The notes beneath the pieces are model-generated. The model worked only from the letters and a program-made list of their open reading frames with translations, made no database searches and was not told the DNA's origin. Both the position numbers and the translations under genes were made by a program. Source: Vitis vinifera (lineage: Eukaryota > Streptophyta > Magnoliopsida > Vitales > Vitaceae). Taken from it: 64,000 bases of DNA. The first letter of the stretch is position 1, and each line of letters starts with the position of its first letter. This document shows positions 24,211 through 35,304 of this stretch, in pieces. The stretch spans positions 5,217,501 to 5,281,500 of the forward strand of contig NC_081817.1 in the NCBI RefSeq assembly GCF_030704535.1. Reading direction: 5' to 3'.

Positions 24211-25440
24211 TTGCTCAACTCTTTTGACACGTGATAAAATCATGATAAGGGATAGATTCAATGCGTATCCAGAGTAGACATTTAAGGGGATTTAAACCTT
24301 TTTTAATAGATAAAAGAGAAATTTATTTATTACTAATAGATTATAAATGTTTTTTGGTCAATTTTTGTCTCTCCAAATAAAAAGTTACATGTTTACCCCC
24401 ACCCCCCCTCTCAAGTCATTTGCTGATTCCGTCATCGATCATGACTCACCATTTTCTATTGACTCCCACATACTATTCCAATTTAACATTTACAAAGTAT
24501 TTTTTTTTTTTTAGTTTCAATTATGCTTTTGCTCAACCATTTTGACAAGTAATAAAATCATGATCAGGGCGGATCCAATACATATCCAAAGTGGACATTT
24601 AAGGGGATTTAAACCCTTTTTCATAGATAAAAGAGAAATTTATTTATTATTATTAGACTATAAATGATTTTTGGTCAATTTTTGCCTCCCAAAATAAATA
24701 GTTACATGTTTACCCCCCTCAAGTCATTTGCTGATTCCATCACCGATCATGACTCACCGTTTTCTATTGACTCCTACACACTATTCCAATTAAACATTTA
24801 CAAAGTATTTTTTTTTTAGTTTCAATTATGCCTTTGCTCAACCATTTTGACAAGTAATAAAATCATGATCAGGGTGGATCCAATACATATCCAAAGTGGA
24901 CATTTAAGGGGATTTAAACCCTTTTTCATAGATAAAAGAGAAATTTATTTATTACTATTAGACTATAAATGATTTTTGGTCAATTTTTGCCTCCCCAAAT
25001 AAAAAGTTACATGTTTACCCCCTCAAGTCATTTACTGACTCTGTCACCGATCATGACTCACCATTTTCTATTAACTCCCACACACTATTCCAACTAAATA
25101 TTTACGAAGTATTTTTTGTTAGTTTCAATTATGTCTTTGCTCAACTCTTTGACACGTAATAAAATCATGATTAGGGACAGATCCAGTGCATATCCAAAGT
25201 GGACATTTAAGGGGATTTAAACCCTTTTTCATAGAAAAAAGATAAATTTATTTATTACTATTAGACTATAAATGTTTTTTGGTCAATTTTTGCCTCCCCA
25301 AATAAAAAAGTTACAGGTTTACCCCCCTCAAGTCATTTGGTGACTCCGTCACCCATCATGCCTCACCATTTTCATTGACTCCCACACACTATTCCAACTA
25401 AATATTTACAAAGTATTTTTTTTAGGTTCAATTATATCTC
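24211..25440. repeat. tandem array of four ~0.3-kb units
   Basis: Units begin with TTGCTCAAC at about 24211, 24529, 24834 and 25137, spacing 318, 305 and 303 bp, the last ending near 25440. Each repeats the same order of blocks: AATAAAATCATGAT, GTGGACATTTAAGGGGATTT (first copy slightly diverged), TTTTTGGTCAATTTTTG, GTTACATGTTTACCCCC, GATCATGACTCACC, CACACTATTCCAA and AAGTATTTTTT. Units 2 and 3 look most alike. No coding frame runs across the units. Confidence 0.9.
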
Positions 25441-26156
25441 AAAATATTTTGTAAAAGCCAACCAAAAACATCTTATATTTATTCTCAAAATAACTCATCT
25501 AGAAAACAAATTCTCAAAAAACTTTTTTCTATTGAAAGTATGTCAAATATGTATTTTGAGTTACAAAAGGATTTAAAAAAAAAAATTGTTTCAAAAGAAA
25601 CATTGCTAACATTTAGAAATTTTCCATTAGCAAAGAAGTCGTGTTTGTTATTTACTTGAAAACACAAAATCTATATTTGATTGGTGGTATATAATACGAG
25701 AGAAGATTAAAAATGAGACAACATAGCATATCCTATATTTGACATATTTGTTCCGCAATAAGATAAAATAAGTTATCCTTTTATTTATCGTATCAAATAT
25801 GAAATTGTATTATAGATGAAACATATTATCCGGTCTACCTTTTTATATCCATTACATAAGATGTGATATTCATAAATTGAAACACGAGTTCTATATATCC
25901 CATGAATCATAAATTTATTATTCTAACCAATTTACTTTTATTTTCAATTTTTTATATTTTTATTTATGAAACATAAAATTTTGATTGAATAAAATAAATT
26001 TATAGTTTTATAAAAACTAAAAACGTATTTATAAAGTATATAATAAAATAATAGTAATCTAGTATCTAATATAACATTTAACATATATATATATAAATTG
26101 TTTTTATATTTTTAATAATACAATATAATATTTTTATTTATAAATTTTAAAGTGAA

Positions 26157-26353
26157 AAGTGGGTTTTGGTTCACTAATATGAAAATGTATATGAAAAAAA
26201 ACCTCAAAATTTTTAAATAAATATTATTTTCATCTATTTAAAAATAATTTGAAATACATGCACTTTTTAATGAGTCATTCAATTATTCCCCAAAATACCC
26301 TTTTGACTTGTCATATCATCAATATCAATGACAACTAGATTTTTCTACGTTGA

Positions 26354-26386
<33 letters not shown>

Positions 26387-26887
26387 GAGTTTTTTTCATC
26401 TAGAAACAAACACCCCTTTAAAGTAGTTTTTTTTTCCTTCTCTCTATCAACAAACAATCCATTGGAGAAATGAGTTAAGTCGTCGCCTAAATGAAAAAAA
26501 TTCTAAAGAGGCTGTGGAAAAAACCATAAACCTTATTCCCAGCAAAAATTAAACTTATCTATAGTCCATTAAGGTTTCACTACTTTTAATATCCACTCTT
26601 CAAATTTCCTCTATGGGATGTTTGTTTATGGAGAAAAAGAAAAGTCTCTATTTTCCTATGAGGTGCTTGATTTTGGATGGAAAAAATTATAAATAAAATA
26701 ATATATATATCTATATATATATATAAAATTACGTTGAGGAGTCTATTGAGGAATAATTGGATGACTCATTAAAAAATGCATATATTTCAAATTATTTTTA
26801 AATAGATAAAGATAATACTAATTTAAAAATTTTGTGTTCTTTTTTTTCATATATTTTCATATTAGTGAATCAAAACTCATTTTTTCC
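26157..26887. repeat. long inverted repeat (arms ~145 bp, spacer ~435 bp)
   Basis: The left arm at about 26157-26300 is closely complementary to the right arm at about 26736-26887: TTCACTAATATGAAAA, AAAATTTTTAAAT, TCTATTTAAAAATAATTTGA and TTTTTAATGAGTCAT appear in the left arm and as complements in the right. The spacer holds a (TTA)n run and a pair of imperfect inverted TGTTTGTTT/AAACAAACA words, so the inverted symmetry may extend inward. Looks like a foldback or long-TIR non-autonomous transposon. Transposase absent. Confidence 0.8.
26356..26386. repeat. (TTA)n microsatellite
   Basis: About ten TTA units within the spacer of the inverted repeat. Confidence 0.9.
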
Positions 26888-27349
26888 AATTTTAAATATT
26901 TTAATTTTGAATACCATTAACAAGGAAATAAAAATTATTTACTAAATTGTAAATTATAGAACAATTTTCAAATAATATTAAATATGTGAGAAATTTCATA
27001 TCTTTTAAATATCAAATATCTAGATACAATATAATTTTTATTTAAAACAAATATCAAATGTTGTTATTTATTTTGTAAATCAAACATAATCATGCCATAA
27101 CATATCTATCGGATATAATATCTCATGATGTATTTCATTGCATATAATATCCAATGATATTTTATTCCGAAATAATATTCAATGATATACATATCTTATC
27201 CATCGAGATATGATGTTTTAAAATATACCTATTATATCAAATGAAACCAAAGTTTAGTTAATATTAATTTTAATAATAATAATAATAATAAAATAAGGTT
27301 TAAAATAATGATTTATCTTAAATGTATTTAGGCAAAAAAAGTTTTCAAA

Positions 27350-28380
27350 GTAACAATTATAAAGACAAATTAAGCCAAAGAAAAATTAAGAAAAAGAGAC
27401 CTCAAAAAGAACATTAATTAAGACCATTTCTCTATTACCACATCTTTGTAAGGTTGTTGAAGTAATAGTATCATATATTTTATTTTTTATTTAAGCACCT
27501 AAAATCATCCAAACGTCTAAATCAATTTTATTCTTTTATAAATAAGATGATTTCATGTTTTTGATTAAAACCCTAAACCTAATATTTCTTAAACTTCTTT
27601 TTAAAGGGTTTGTAAAGTTGAATACAAGTTATCAAATGTTTCAAACCTCAAATTAAGGTCTTTTATGCACTTTACAACCTCGGTTGAGGTAGGGAGGAAC
27701 TGGTTGGGTTTGAACGATCAAGGCGCAATTTATATAAAGGATATAAATTTCAATAGGATATATCCTAAAATATGATGAACCAAACATAGCTTTAGGGTTG
27801 TTAATTGTAGGGTATCACTTAGGGAGTTCAACACTGCAATATTTCTTAAGGTAAATTGTAAGGCTATGTTTGTTTCTTGGAAAGTTTGAAGGAAAATGAA
27901 AGAGAATAAAAGTAGAGAGGAAATAGTAAAAGGAAAGAAAAATGAAAGAGAAAAAAAAAGATTTAAAATTAATAAATTATTTTTATATACTATTTTAAAC
28001 TTTTTTTTTCACTTATTAAATTATTCTATATAATAATTAAATAATTTAAATATATATATTTAAATAATTTTAATTATATTTGACTTTCTTTTACACTTTT
28101 CATAGTAAAACCAAACATGAAAAAACAATTTTCCTTAATATTTCTTTTTTCTTTCTTTAAAACTTTTCGGAACCAAATATAGCCTAAGTGCCCATTAGAG
28201 CTTGTGAATCCAAGTGTAAAGCTTAAAGGCTTATATTGATAGTCTAATTAGTGAAACTCTCGTTTAATTAGAACCGAAAAGAGTGAATGTAGGTCTTATT
28301 GTGTTCAATCACTATAAAAATCTTGAGTTTGTATTATTTTTTTTCCGTACTCTCTTTACTTTATATAATTTTTTTTTCAT
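27350..28380 (+). mobile_element. old LTR copy related to the solo LTR at 43580-44916
   Basis: Shares ordered blocks with 43580-44916: the GACCTCAAAGAG region, TTTGTAAGGTTGTTGA, CACCTAAAATCATCCAA, GATGATTTCATGTTTTT, then near the end GTGGATGTAGGTC-like, CACTATAAAATCTTG-like and TACTCTTTTACTTTATAT-like sequence. It is more degenerate and is interrupted by a MITE at 27862-28184. Borders are approximate; no duplication found. Confidence 0.6.
27862..28184. mobile_element. Tourist-like MITE (323 bp) nested in the old LTR
   Basis: Terminal inverted repeats of about 35 bp: left starts GGCTATGTTTGTTTCTTGG, right end reads the complement of GGCTATATTTGGTTCCG. Flanked by TAA on both sides (27859-27861 and 28185-28187), the usual target of PIF/Harbinger-derived MITEs. 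No coding capacity. Confidence 0.75.
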
Positions 28381-28693
28381 TATGATTGTTATTTTTTATT
28401 TTAAAAATTAATTTTTTATGCAAATATAAAAAATAAAAATTTACCTTATATTATTAAATTTTTATGATTAAATATTATTTTTATTTTTAATAGCACTTGA
28501 ATTAAATTTTATTAATATTATATAAATTGAATTTATAATTTTTTTACCAAATCAAAATAGGAAAATTATTATTATTTTTTTTAATGTTTTCATTTAGCCA
28601 CCAAAGAGACACCATTGGCAAATGGGTTGGGACTGTTCCCAAACTTCTTACTCTTTGGGCGAGCTTTGAAAGAGGCCCAGACGCCTATTCCCA

Positions 28694-28920
28694 GGGCCCA
28701 TTCTGAAACTTTCGTCACCACTCACCTGGTGGATATGGGCCAGAACGTGCCCAACAAGAAAGTAGATACCGTACCACTGAAGGCAGCCACCAAAACGACG
28801 TCGTTTCAGGCACTAGGATTGCGTTTCCATTTCCTTTTTAAAACTGAAAAACACTTTGTTCCCGCAATATCCTCTGCGTATTCGTCCAATCCTCGGCATC
28901 AAAAAGCATACTAAAGCCCA
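28694..28920 (+). promoter_or_regulatory. eEF1A distal promoter: TGGGCC boxes and ACGT palindrome
   Basis: GGGCCCA at 28694-28700 and ATGGGCCA at 28735-28742, with AGCCCA near 28915, are site II (TGGGCC/T) type elements common in plant translation-machinery promoters. AAACGACGTCGTTT at 28793-28806 is a perfect 14-bp palindrome with an ACGT core. The segment is notably richer in G+C than the DNA to its left. The 99-codon frame across it is not supported as a gene. Confidence 0.6.
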
Positions 28921-29099
28921 CATCTGACGCTCCTTCTCAGCGCGTGGGAGTCATCAATCAAATAAGTGCAGGTATTATTGTGAGTCTGTGACAACTCGCA
29001 TTTAAGCGAGTGGAAGTTGATGAGCAGGAGAAGGACAGTGAGGTAATTCTAAATATGAAAAAGGGTGTTTTTAGTCAAATAGGAAAAGCAGAGTCTGTT

Positions 29100-29146
29100 C
29101 TATATAAAGTTCCCAGTAGAGAATTTCCTCAGGTGCGACTAGGGTT
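29100..29146 (+). promoter_or_regulatory. eEF1A core promoter: TATA box and telo-box
   Basis: TATATAAAG at 29101-29109, then TAGGGTT (AACCCTA telo-box on the other strand) at 29140-29146 near the expected transcription start. A telo-box just after the TATA box is typical of plant EF1A promoters. Confidence 0.75.
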
Positions 29147-29190
29147 CTAGCAACTCCGTTGTTCTCTCTGCGCAGTCTCTTGCTTTCAAG

Positions 29191-30380
29191 GTCAGGTCTC
29201 TCTCTTTCGCTTCTCTCAGTGATTTAGAGGGATTTTTTTATTCTTTTGTTTAAGATCTGGGAATCGTTCATTGTTTTTTGTTTTTCTATTGATTTTCTTG
29301 TGACTTTGTTATTGATATATGTTTCTATTTATTGGTGTATCTGATTGGGGTTGAGCGACGATTTAGTATCTTCTATGATTTAAGACAAGTATTGGGGATT
29401 TTGTTACTCAAATTACAATTTTTTTAAGTTCAGTTTGTGGGTTTTTTTTGTTTGTTTTGGATTCTCGAAGATATTTGATCTAATCTGATATGTTATTTCA
29501 TAATCATGTTTTTTCTATATAAAAAAATATTTTTCTGAATAAAAAAAAGAATTTCGATACATCTTTTCTTTGCTTCCTTCACCTCTTCTAATCTAAACAG
29601 AAATTGGAAATCTCCAAAATGTACAATCATTCCTTTAATATTCGTCCTATTGATTTTTTAATCTTTCCTTTAATCTCCAAAATGTTTGAGCCTTGATATG
29701 AGTATGTTGATGAAGGAATGCAGCCCTTTTCCTTCTTTTGGTTATGGGTTGTTGGTATTATTACTCTGTATTGACATCTTTTTCTTTGACTTCTCCAATT
29801 GTTGCATTACAGTGCTTTTTTTTTTTTTGTAAAGCAGAAGCATTGGCTTTAGTCCTGACATATTCTCTGCTTGACCTTGTATTTTAATAATCGACAATTT
29901 TTTTTATTTTTTTATTTTTTTATTTTTTAATCTATGGTTTGGTTTTGTTTGTAGTGTTATGCTCCTTACATAAAAGATAAGTTGTTTTTTTTCCTTAGGC
30001 AAATTTTTGTTCTGGAAAACTATATCTTAATCAGGTTCAAGATATGTATTTAAATTAAGCTCAGTTAAGGGATGGGTTTTAGTTTTTCCCATATGACAGA
30101 GGTTTGACTAAAGGATTTTGATTTGGATGTTCTTTTTGTTTCCTTTTCTTCCTTTATCTTATATTAGAATGAAACAATGTGATCTAAATTCTTAATTTTT
30201 GAGAACTGTTGCATGTTTGGAACTTCTATTGAAGCACTGATTTTGGTTTAAATGTTGAGATGAAGTTCTGCAAGTTTCTTTCTTTATTTCTTTTGTGTTA
30301 GTTCCCTTAAAGATGGGGAACTTTGCTTAAAGAATTTTGGGTTTTCTCATTTTTGTGTTTTGGCATTGTTTTTTAAACAG
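29191..30380 (+). other. eEF1A leader intron
   Basis: The 5' UTR exon ends CTTTCAAG at 29190 before GTCAGG; the acceptor is TTTTTAAACAG at 30370-30380, leaving 20 nt of leader before the ATG. T-rich, about 1.2 kb. A leader intron at this place is a conserved trait of plant eEF1A genes and usually raises expression. The exact donor is inferred. Confidence 0.8.
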
Positions 30381-30400
30381 TTCCTAGCAAAGAATTCATA

Positions 30401-31839
30401 ATGGGTAAGGAGAAGGTCCACATTAACATTGTGGTCATTGGCCATGTTGATTCTGGTAAGTCAACCACAACTGGCCATCTGATCTACAAGCTTGGAGGAA
30501 TTGACAAGCGTGTCATTGAGCGGTTTGAGAAGGAGGCTGCTGAGATGAATAAGCGGTCATTCAAGTATGCCTGGGTGCTTGACAAGCTCAAGGCTGAGCG
30601 GGAGCGTGGTATCACTATTGACATTGCATTGTGGAAGTTTGAGACCACCAAATACTACTGCACAGTCATTGATGCTCCTGGACATCGTGACTTCATCAAG
30701 AATATGATTACTGGAACCTCCCAAGCTGACTGTGCTGTCCTTATCATCGACTCTACTACTGGAGGCTTTGAAGCTGGCATTTCCAAGGATGGGCAGACTC
30801 GTGAGCATGCTCTCCTTGCTTTCACCCTTGGTGTCAGGCAGATGATCTGCTGCTGCAACAAGGTAATGTGGCAAATGCACATTTGTGTAATGTACTTCAT
30901 GATTATGTAGACCATCTCTTGATTGTATTTGTTTTTCAACTGCTGTCCTTTTAACAGATGGATGCTACAACCCCTAAGTACTCAAAGGCGAGATATGATG
31001 AAATTGTTAAGGAAGTCTCTTCCTACTTGAAGAAGGTTGGCTACAACCCCGACAAGATTCCTTTTGTTCCCATCTCTGGTTTCGAAGGAGACAACATGAT
31101 AGAGAGGTCAACCAACCTTGACTGGTACAAGGGCCCCACCCTTCTTGAGGCCCTTGACATGGTTCAAGAGCCAAAGAGGCCCTCAGACAAGCCCCTCCGA
31201 CTCCCACTTCAGGATGTCTACAAGATTGGTGGCATTGGCACTGTCCCAGTGGGACGGGTTGAGACTGGTATCCTCAAGCCTGGTATGGTTGTGACTTTTG
31301 GTCCCACTGGACTGACCACTGAAGTAAAGTCAGTGGAGATGCACCATGAGTCTCTCGTGGAGGCTCTCCCCGGTGACAATGTTGGGTTCAATGTGAAGAA
31401 TGTGGCTGTCAAGGATCTCAAGCGTGGCTTTGTTGCATCAAACTCCAAGGATGATCCTGCCAAGGAGGCAGCAAACTTCATATCCCAGGTTATTATCATG
31501 AACCACCCTGGCCAGATTGGCAATGGCTATGCCCCTGTTCTGGATTGCCACACATCCCATATTGCTGTCAAGTTTGCTGAGATCATGACCAAGATTGACA
31601 GACGGTCTGGTAAGGAACTTGAGAAGGAGCCCAAGTTCTTGAAGAATGGTGATGCAGGTTTGGTTAAGATGATTCCCACCAAGCCCATGGTGGTTGAGAC
31701 CTTCTCTGAGTATCCCCCTCTAGGGCGATTCGCTGTGAGGGACATGCGTCAGACAGTGGCTGTAGGAGTCATCAAAAACGTGGAAAAGAAGGATCCTTCG
31801 GGAGCCAAGGTCACAAAGTCTGCTGCCAAGAAGAAGTGA
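30401..31839 (+). CDS. EEF1A: translation elongation factor eEF1A (447 aa)
   Basis: Cytosolic GTPase that delivers aminoacyl-tRNA to the ribosomal A site. Two coding exons, 30401-30862 and 30958-31839, joined across a 95-bp phase-0 intron between Lys154 and Met155, the conserved plant position. G1 GHVDSGKS is at residues 14-21, the G2 region GITID at 70-74, G3 DAPGH at 91-95, and G4 NKMD at 153-156, formed exactly across the splice. Domains 2 and 3 are complete (VGRVETG, then [11 protein letters not shown]), ending in a Lys-rich KSAAKKK tail. The length matches the family (447-449). No frameshifts or stops; synonymous codons lean to C/G endings compared with neighbouring genes, as expected of a highly expressed gene. 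One AATAAA lies at 31894-31899 in the 3' UTR. Confidence 0.98.
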
Positions 31840-33560
31840 ACCGCACAGTTATGCATATCTTCAATTGAAATTGAAGAGTACAAGTATAATGATAATAAAG
31901 ACTGGTTTCTCGTATGTATTTGTATGGGATGCAGAGTTGGTGTTTTTGTTGGTTATAGGTTTACGTGGTCACCTTCATCGTGTGGCTGTTCCCAGAGCTG
32001 GGTGCTTGACCGGCGATGGCAGGGCTATTATGGAGTCTAGCGTGCTTTCCATGTGTGTTTTTCATTTTCAATGTGTTGGATCAACTGTTATACTTGTTTA
32101 ACTTTTTAAGCGCTCAGGATTTGTTTCTGAGCTTACTAATTATAGCCTTGGCCTATTATGTGATTGGTTTGGTTATATGTGAGTTTTAGATCATCAGCTC
32201 ATCATCTTGAATATTCCTGCAACCTTGAAAGTGGAGCGGTTTCGGTTGGGAACCCACGAATACAACGTGGAAGTGAGGTTTGATCTAAATATATCTACCC
32301 CCTTCATTGGTTTGCTAGGGCTATGTTTAGTTGAGGGAAGAAAAAACATGTTAAAAAGGAAGATTATTTATTTACATGCGGTTTTATGTTGAAAGTTAAA
32401 TATAATTAAAAGTAATACAAAATTTATATGTTTTTAAAAGGGATAATTGTGTTTTTGATCTAATTAAGTCCAAAAATAAAGGATGATATAAAATATGAAG
32501 AGATTAATATATCTTTCAAAATTATTTTCTATTACAATATTTCACAATCTTTTTTATTTTAAATCTTTTTTTAATAATTATTTTGAAAATTTATTATTTT
32601 TAGAAGACTAATTTTTTTTAAAAATATATTCTAAAAACATATTATTTTTTATAAAAAAAAATTAACATATTTTTAATTATTTTTTTATACACAATTTTAA
32701 AAATATATATTTTTCAAGATGTTTGATTTTTAAATAATAATAATAATGATTTATTTTTTTTTTTTTTGGAAAATGGTGTATTTTTTTCTAAATCACTAAA
32801 TTATATTAAATTTTATTGAGATTTACAAAATGAATAAAATTTAAATTAATTTTTTTTTTTCGTATTAAACAAATGTCATTTCTGAAAAGATAAAAAATTC
32901 ATATTATTCTTTTTAATTTTCAAACTTTTTTTATGTCTTGATTTAAATGATGAACTTATATAGACTAAAACTTAATTTTTGAGCACAATCAGGTCCAAAA
33001 CACAATTATCTATTTTTTAAATTATTTAATTTGTATAAAAAAAAATAAATGAAATGAATTTGAAAGTAATTTAGGCTCTTAAAATCTTTTTTTATTTTTA
33101 TATTTTCTCTCTCTTTTTTTTTTCCCTCAAAGTAGGTATATTTACCCTAGACCTTAAAGGAAAATAACGAAATTAACCCTAGTTTATATAGCCCAACATT
33201 TGACTTTTAAGTTGAAATCAAGCAAACTTGATGTGGTAAGAGTTTTGGAAGAAACCCAAAAAGGAGAAGAAGAGGAAATTTGGTAAAGAGTTACATGGAT
33301 GTAATCTTCAAACCTATGAGCAATAATTGCGTGTAACAACTAATTTTTCCAAAAGATGTAATTGTTTGGATCCAATTTGATTGGAAGTGTTTGGGTGGTA
33401 AGAGTTGAGCAGGTAAGTTTTTTTGAATTAGAAAATGGTCATATACTCGTACTTGGAATTTGTGAAGAATATTTTCATATTTACAGTAATAATGAATAAA
33501 AAAATTATGACAATGGCAATTAAATTAATAATAATAATAATAATGGGGGGTGAGACCCGG
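31840..33560. other. eEF1A 3' UTR and AT-rich intergenic DNA
   Basis: The 3' UTR likely occupies roughly 31840-32110. Beyond it is extremely AT-rich DNA with a TIR element (32441-33011). 33012-33560 contains a (TAA)n run at about 33527-33543 and nothing else recognised. Confidence 0.55.
32441..33011. mobile_element. non-autonomous TIR element (571 bp)
   Basis: The left end GGATAATTGTGTTTTTGATC matches the complement of the right end (AGATAATTGTGTTTTGGACC), similarity extending about 37 bp. The flanks are T/A runs (TTTTTAAAAG and ATTTTTTAAA), so a duplication cannot be judged. The interior is AT-rich and non-coding. Superfamily unassigned; Mutator-type MITE possible. Confidence 0.55.
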
Positions 33561-33562
33561 TC

Positions 33563-34174
33563 TCACAGGACCGGCGAAACGCAGCTAAACCCTGCCCTGC
33601 CGAACGCGCTCAGCAGATTGGTCCTGCATCTCAATGACCGAAGCAGACCCCACTGTCCTTTTCCTGCACTTTTTCCTCCGGCAGCCGCCTCCCTGGCCTC
33701 CGCCACAGGGATTATCGGCGCTGGAGCACGGCGACTCTGCCTCCTCCTCATGTCACTCAGTTCCATCTCTAGTGGGAACTTGGGCAATCCAAACATGAAG
33801 GCGTGCTTCTTCGACCTCGCCGCCGGCGTCACTCTCATACCAGAAAATCCGGGCTGGTTCTGGGATGAACCCTTTGGCACCGACAACCGAAGCGACTCCG
33901 AACGAACGACGGAAGTGCGGGATCGGGAGGGGGTGGCTGCGCTGAAGGACTCCGATCTCCAGGTGGCCAAGTCCACACTTGGATGGTTGGTGGGAGGAAG
34001 GGTTCTCCCGGAGATGATGATAGGCTCAGAGAGGAACTCGAAGAAGTGGTCATCTGGAGAAGGGTCTGGATGATGATGAGAATCATGAGATTGGAGGGTG
34101 TCAATTGGGAGGTCGCAAAATGAGAGTGCGTCTTCAGAATCTTCAAAGTCTTGCAGAAGGGTGGTGTCTTCCAT
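33563..34174 (-). CDS. unnamed plant protein, paralogue B (203 aa, intronless)
   Basis: Same unnamed family as 18643-19464. Single exon, ATG at 34174, TGA at 33563-33565. Motifs in the same order: acidic start with LSFCDLPI (residues 17-24), a His/Asp-rich stretch, HFFEFLSEPIIISGR (43-57), a Ser/Arg-rich middle (72-97), FMFGLPKFPLEMELSDMRRR (126-145) followed by QSRRAPAP, then QWGLLRSLRC (174-183). It is shorter than A, mainly because the Lys-rich middle is reduced. The longer frame from 34264 is rejected: a TATATAAA element at about 34271-34278 (minus strand) leaves no room for it. The start agrees with the broken copy C, which begins with the same MEDT. No membrane segment or signal seen; function unknown. 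Confidence 0.82.
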   Translation of the reverse strand: MEDTTLLQDFEDSEDALSFCDLPIDTLQSHDSHHHPDPSPDDHFFEFLSEPIIISGRTLPPTNHPSVDLATWRSESFSAATPSRSRTSVVRSESLRLSVPKGSSQNQPGFSGMRVTPAARSKKHAFMFGLPKFPLEMELSDMRRRQSRRAPAPIIPVAEAREAAAGGKSAGKGQWGLLRSLRCRTNLLSAFGRAGFSCVSPVL

Positions 34175-34270
34175 CGGTTTTGGTTTGGAGTGAATATTTC
34201 CTTTTTTCTTGTGAGAAAAAAAAAGGCTTGATGAGAATGTGGATGATGGGTAGTTGAAGGACACAAGGGT

Positions 34271-34278
34271 TTATATAA
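34271..34278 (-). promoter_or_regulatory. TATA box of paralogue B
   Basis: TTATATAAACCC on the minus strand, about 100 bp upstream of the chosen ATG. Pseudogene copy C keeps a similar TTATAAACCC about 60 bp before its ATG. Confidence 0.65.
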
Positions 34279-35096
34279 GGAAGATAGATATAGAGAGAGA
34301 AAGAGAGAAAGTGAGAGGACATTTCTTTCGGACTTGAGTAATGAGTTGTTCTAGAGGAAATTAGGGTGGGATAAGAAATATAAAAATGAAAAATGAAGAC
34401 AGCAGAGCAGACGGTGGAACTCGGAAGAGAGGGTTGATCTAGAAGGGGGTGAGGGTGGATGTGGTGGGACAGGTGAATGTTGCTAGAAGGATGGACCTTG
34501 TCCGAGGTGGACGAGAAGTGAAGGCGCCCAGGAAAGGAACGTTTAGCAAGAAAACCAGTCCATCTATGCTTTCTAGTTTCTAGAAGATGTGTATGCGCTT
34601 GTCTTGGCTCCACTACCAACCCAATAAAATAATCCATCCCTGAAGATTGGGACGTAAATGGCACGGAAAAGAAATCTTATATTAGTCATTTTTCAGTGCT
34701 ATTCAAAAATCGGATATAACTTAAATAAACTTCTAGATGTAACAGATAGAGCTACTTTTGTCGTATTTCAACCACCAGTATCCATAAAGTTAGATGGTAG
34801 CTTGAGTCAAACCAAGCTACACAAGGACATAGCTGATGGAATTTACCCACACAAAATTTATATTTTGACAGTTAAGTCTTACCAAGGCTAAGACAGAGGT
34901 GGGTATGCCCAATTTGAGGCTTGAGTCAAGAGTCAAGTTGGTTTGGCTCAACTAGCCTGGTCTAATCCAGGTTAGCAGCCCGTTTTACCACATTTTGAGC
35001 CAATCAGGATCCAAAATCCAGACAAATAACTATGACTAGCATATTGTTAACACCTTGAACTTATGAGTGTAAGCCTACTAAACAAGGGTTGCTAGC

Positions 35097-35304
35097 CAAT
35101 GGTAGAGCCAGTTTAGGGGGCCAAGATATAAAATTTATTTCAAGGGTAGAACAATGTCCAAATGCTTATATAGCCTAATAATAGCTTTTCATTTTTGCTC
35201 AAAATCTTATGTTAAGGGATTAAATCCCTTCTATACATTTTTTTTCCCCAAAATTTTAGGGGAGGCATTTGCCCCTCCCGGGCACAAGGTGACTCCGCCC
35301 CCTA
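35097..35304. mobile_element. hAT-like MITE (208 bp) with perfect 8-bp duplication
   Basis: Flanked by TTGCTAGC on both sides (35089-35096 and 35305-35312). The left end CAATGGTAGAGCCAG and the complement of the right end TAGGGGGCGGAGTCAC resemble the GGGGCGGAGCCA-type ends of many plant hAT elements. The interior has a GGGGAGG...CCTCCC palindromic section and no coding frame. Confidence 0.78.

Noticed and set aside
24211..25440. CRISPR-like array
   Set aside because: The 0.3-kb repeats have no short-repeat/unique-spacer structure and this is a plant nuclear sequence.
28615..28914. 99-codon frame upstream of eEF1A
   Set aside because: No motif; it overlaps the TGGGCC boxes and ACGT palindrome and is better read as promoter DNA.
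34175..34264. 30 extra N-terminal residues for paralogue B
   Set aside because: The TATA box at 34271-34278 lies too close, and the pseudogene copy begins with the same MEDT start.
34658..34891. 78-codon frame between paralogue B and the hAT-like element
   Set aside because: No recognised motif and no promoter or conservation evidence available.
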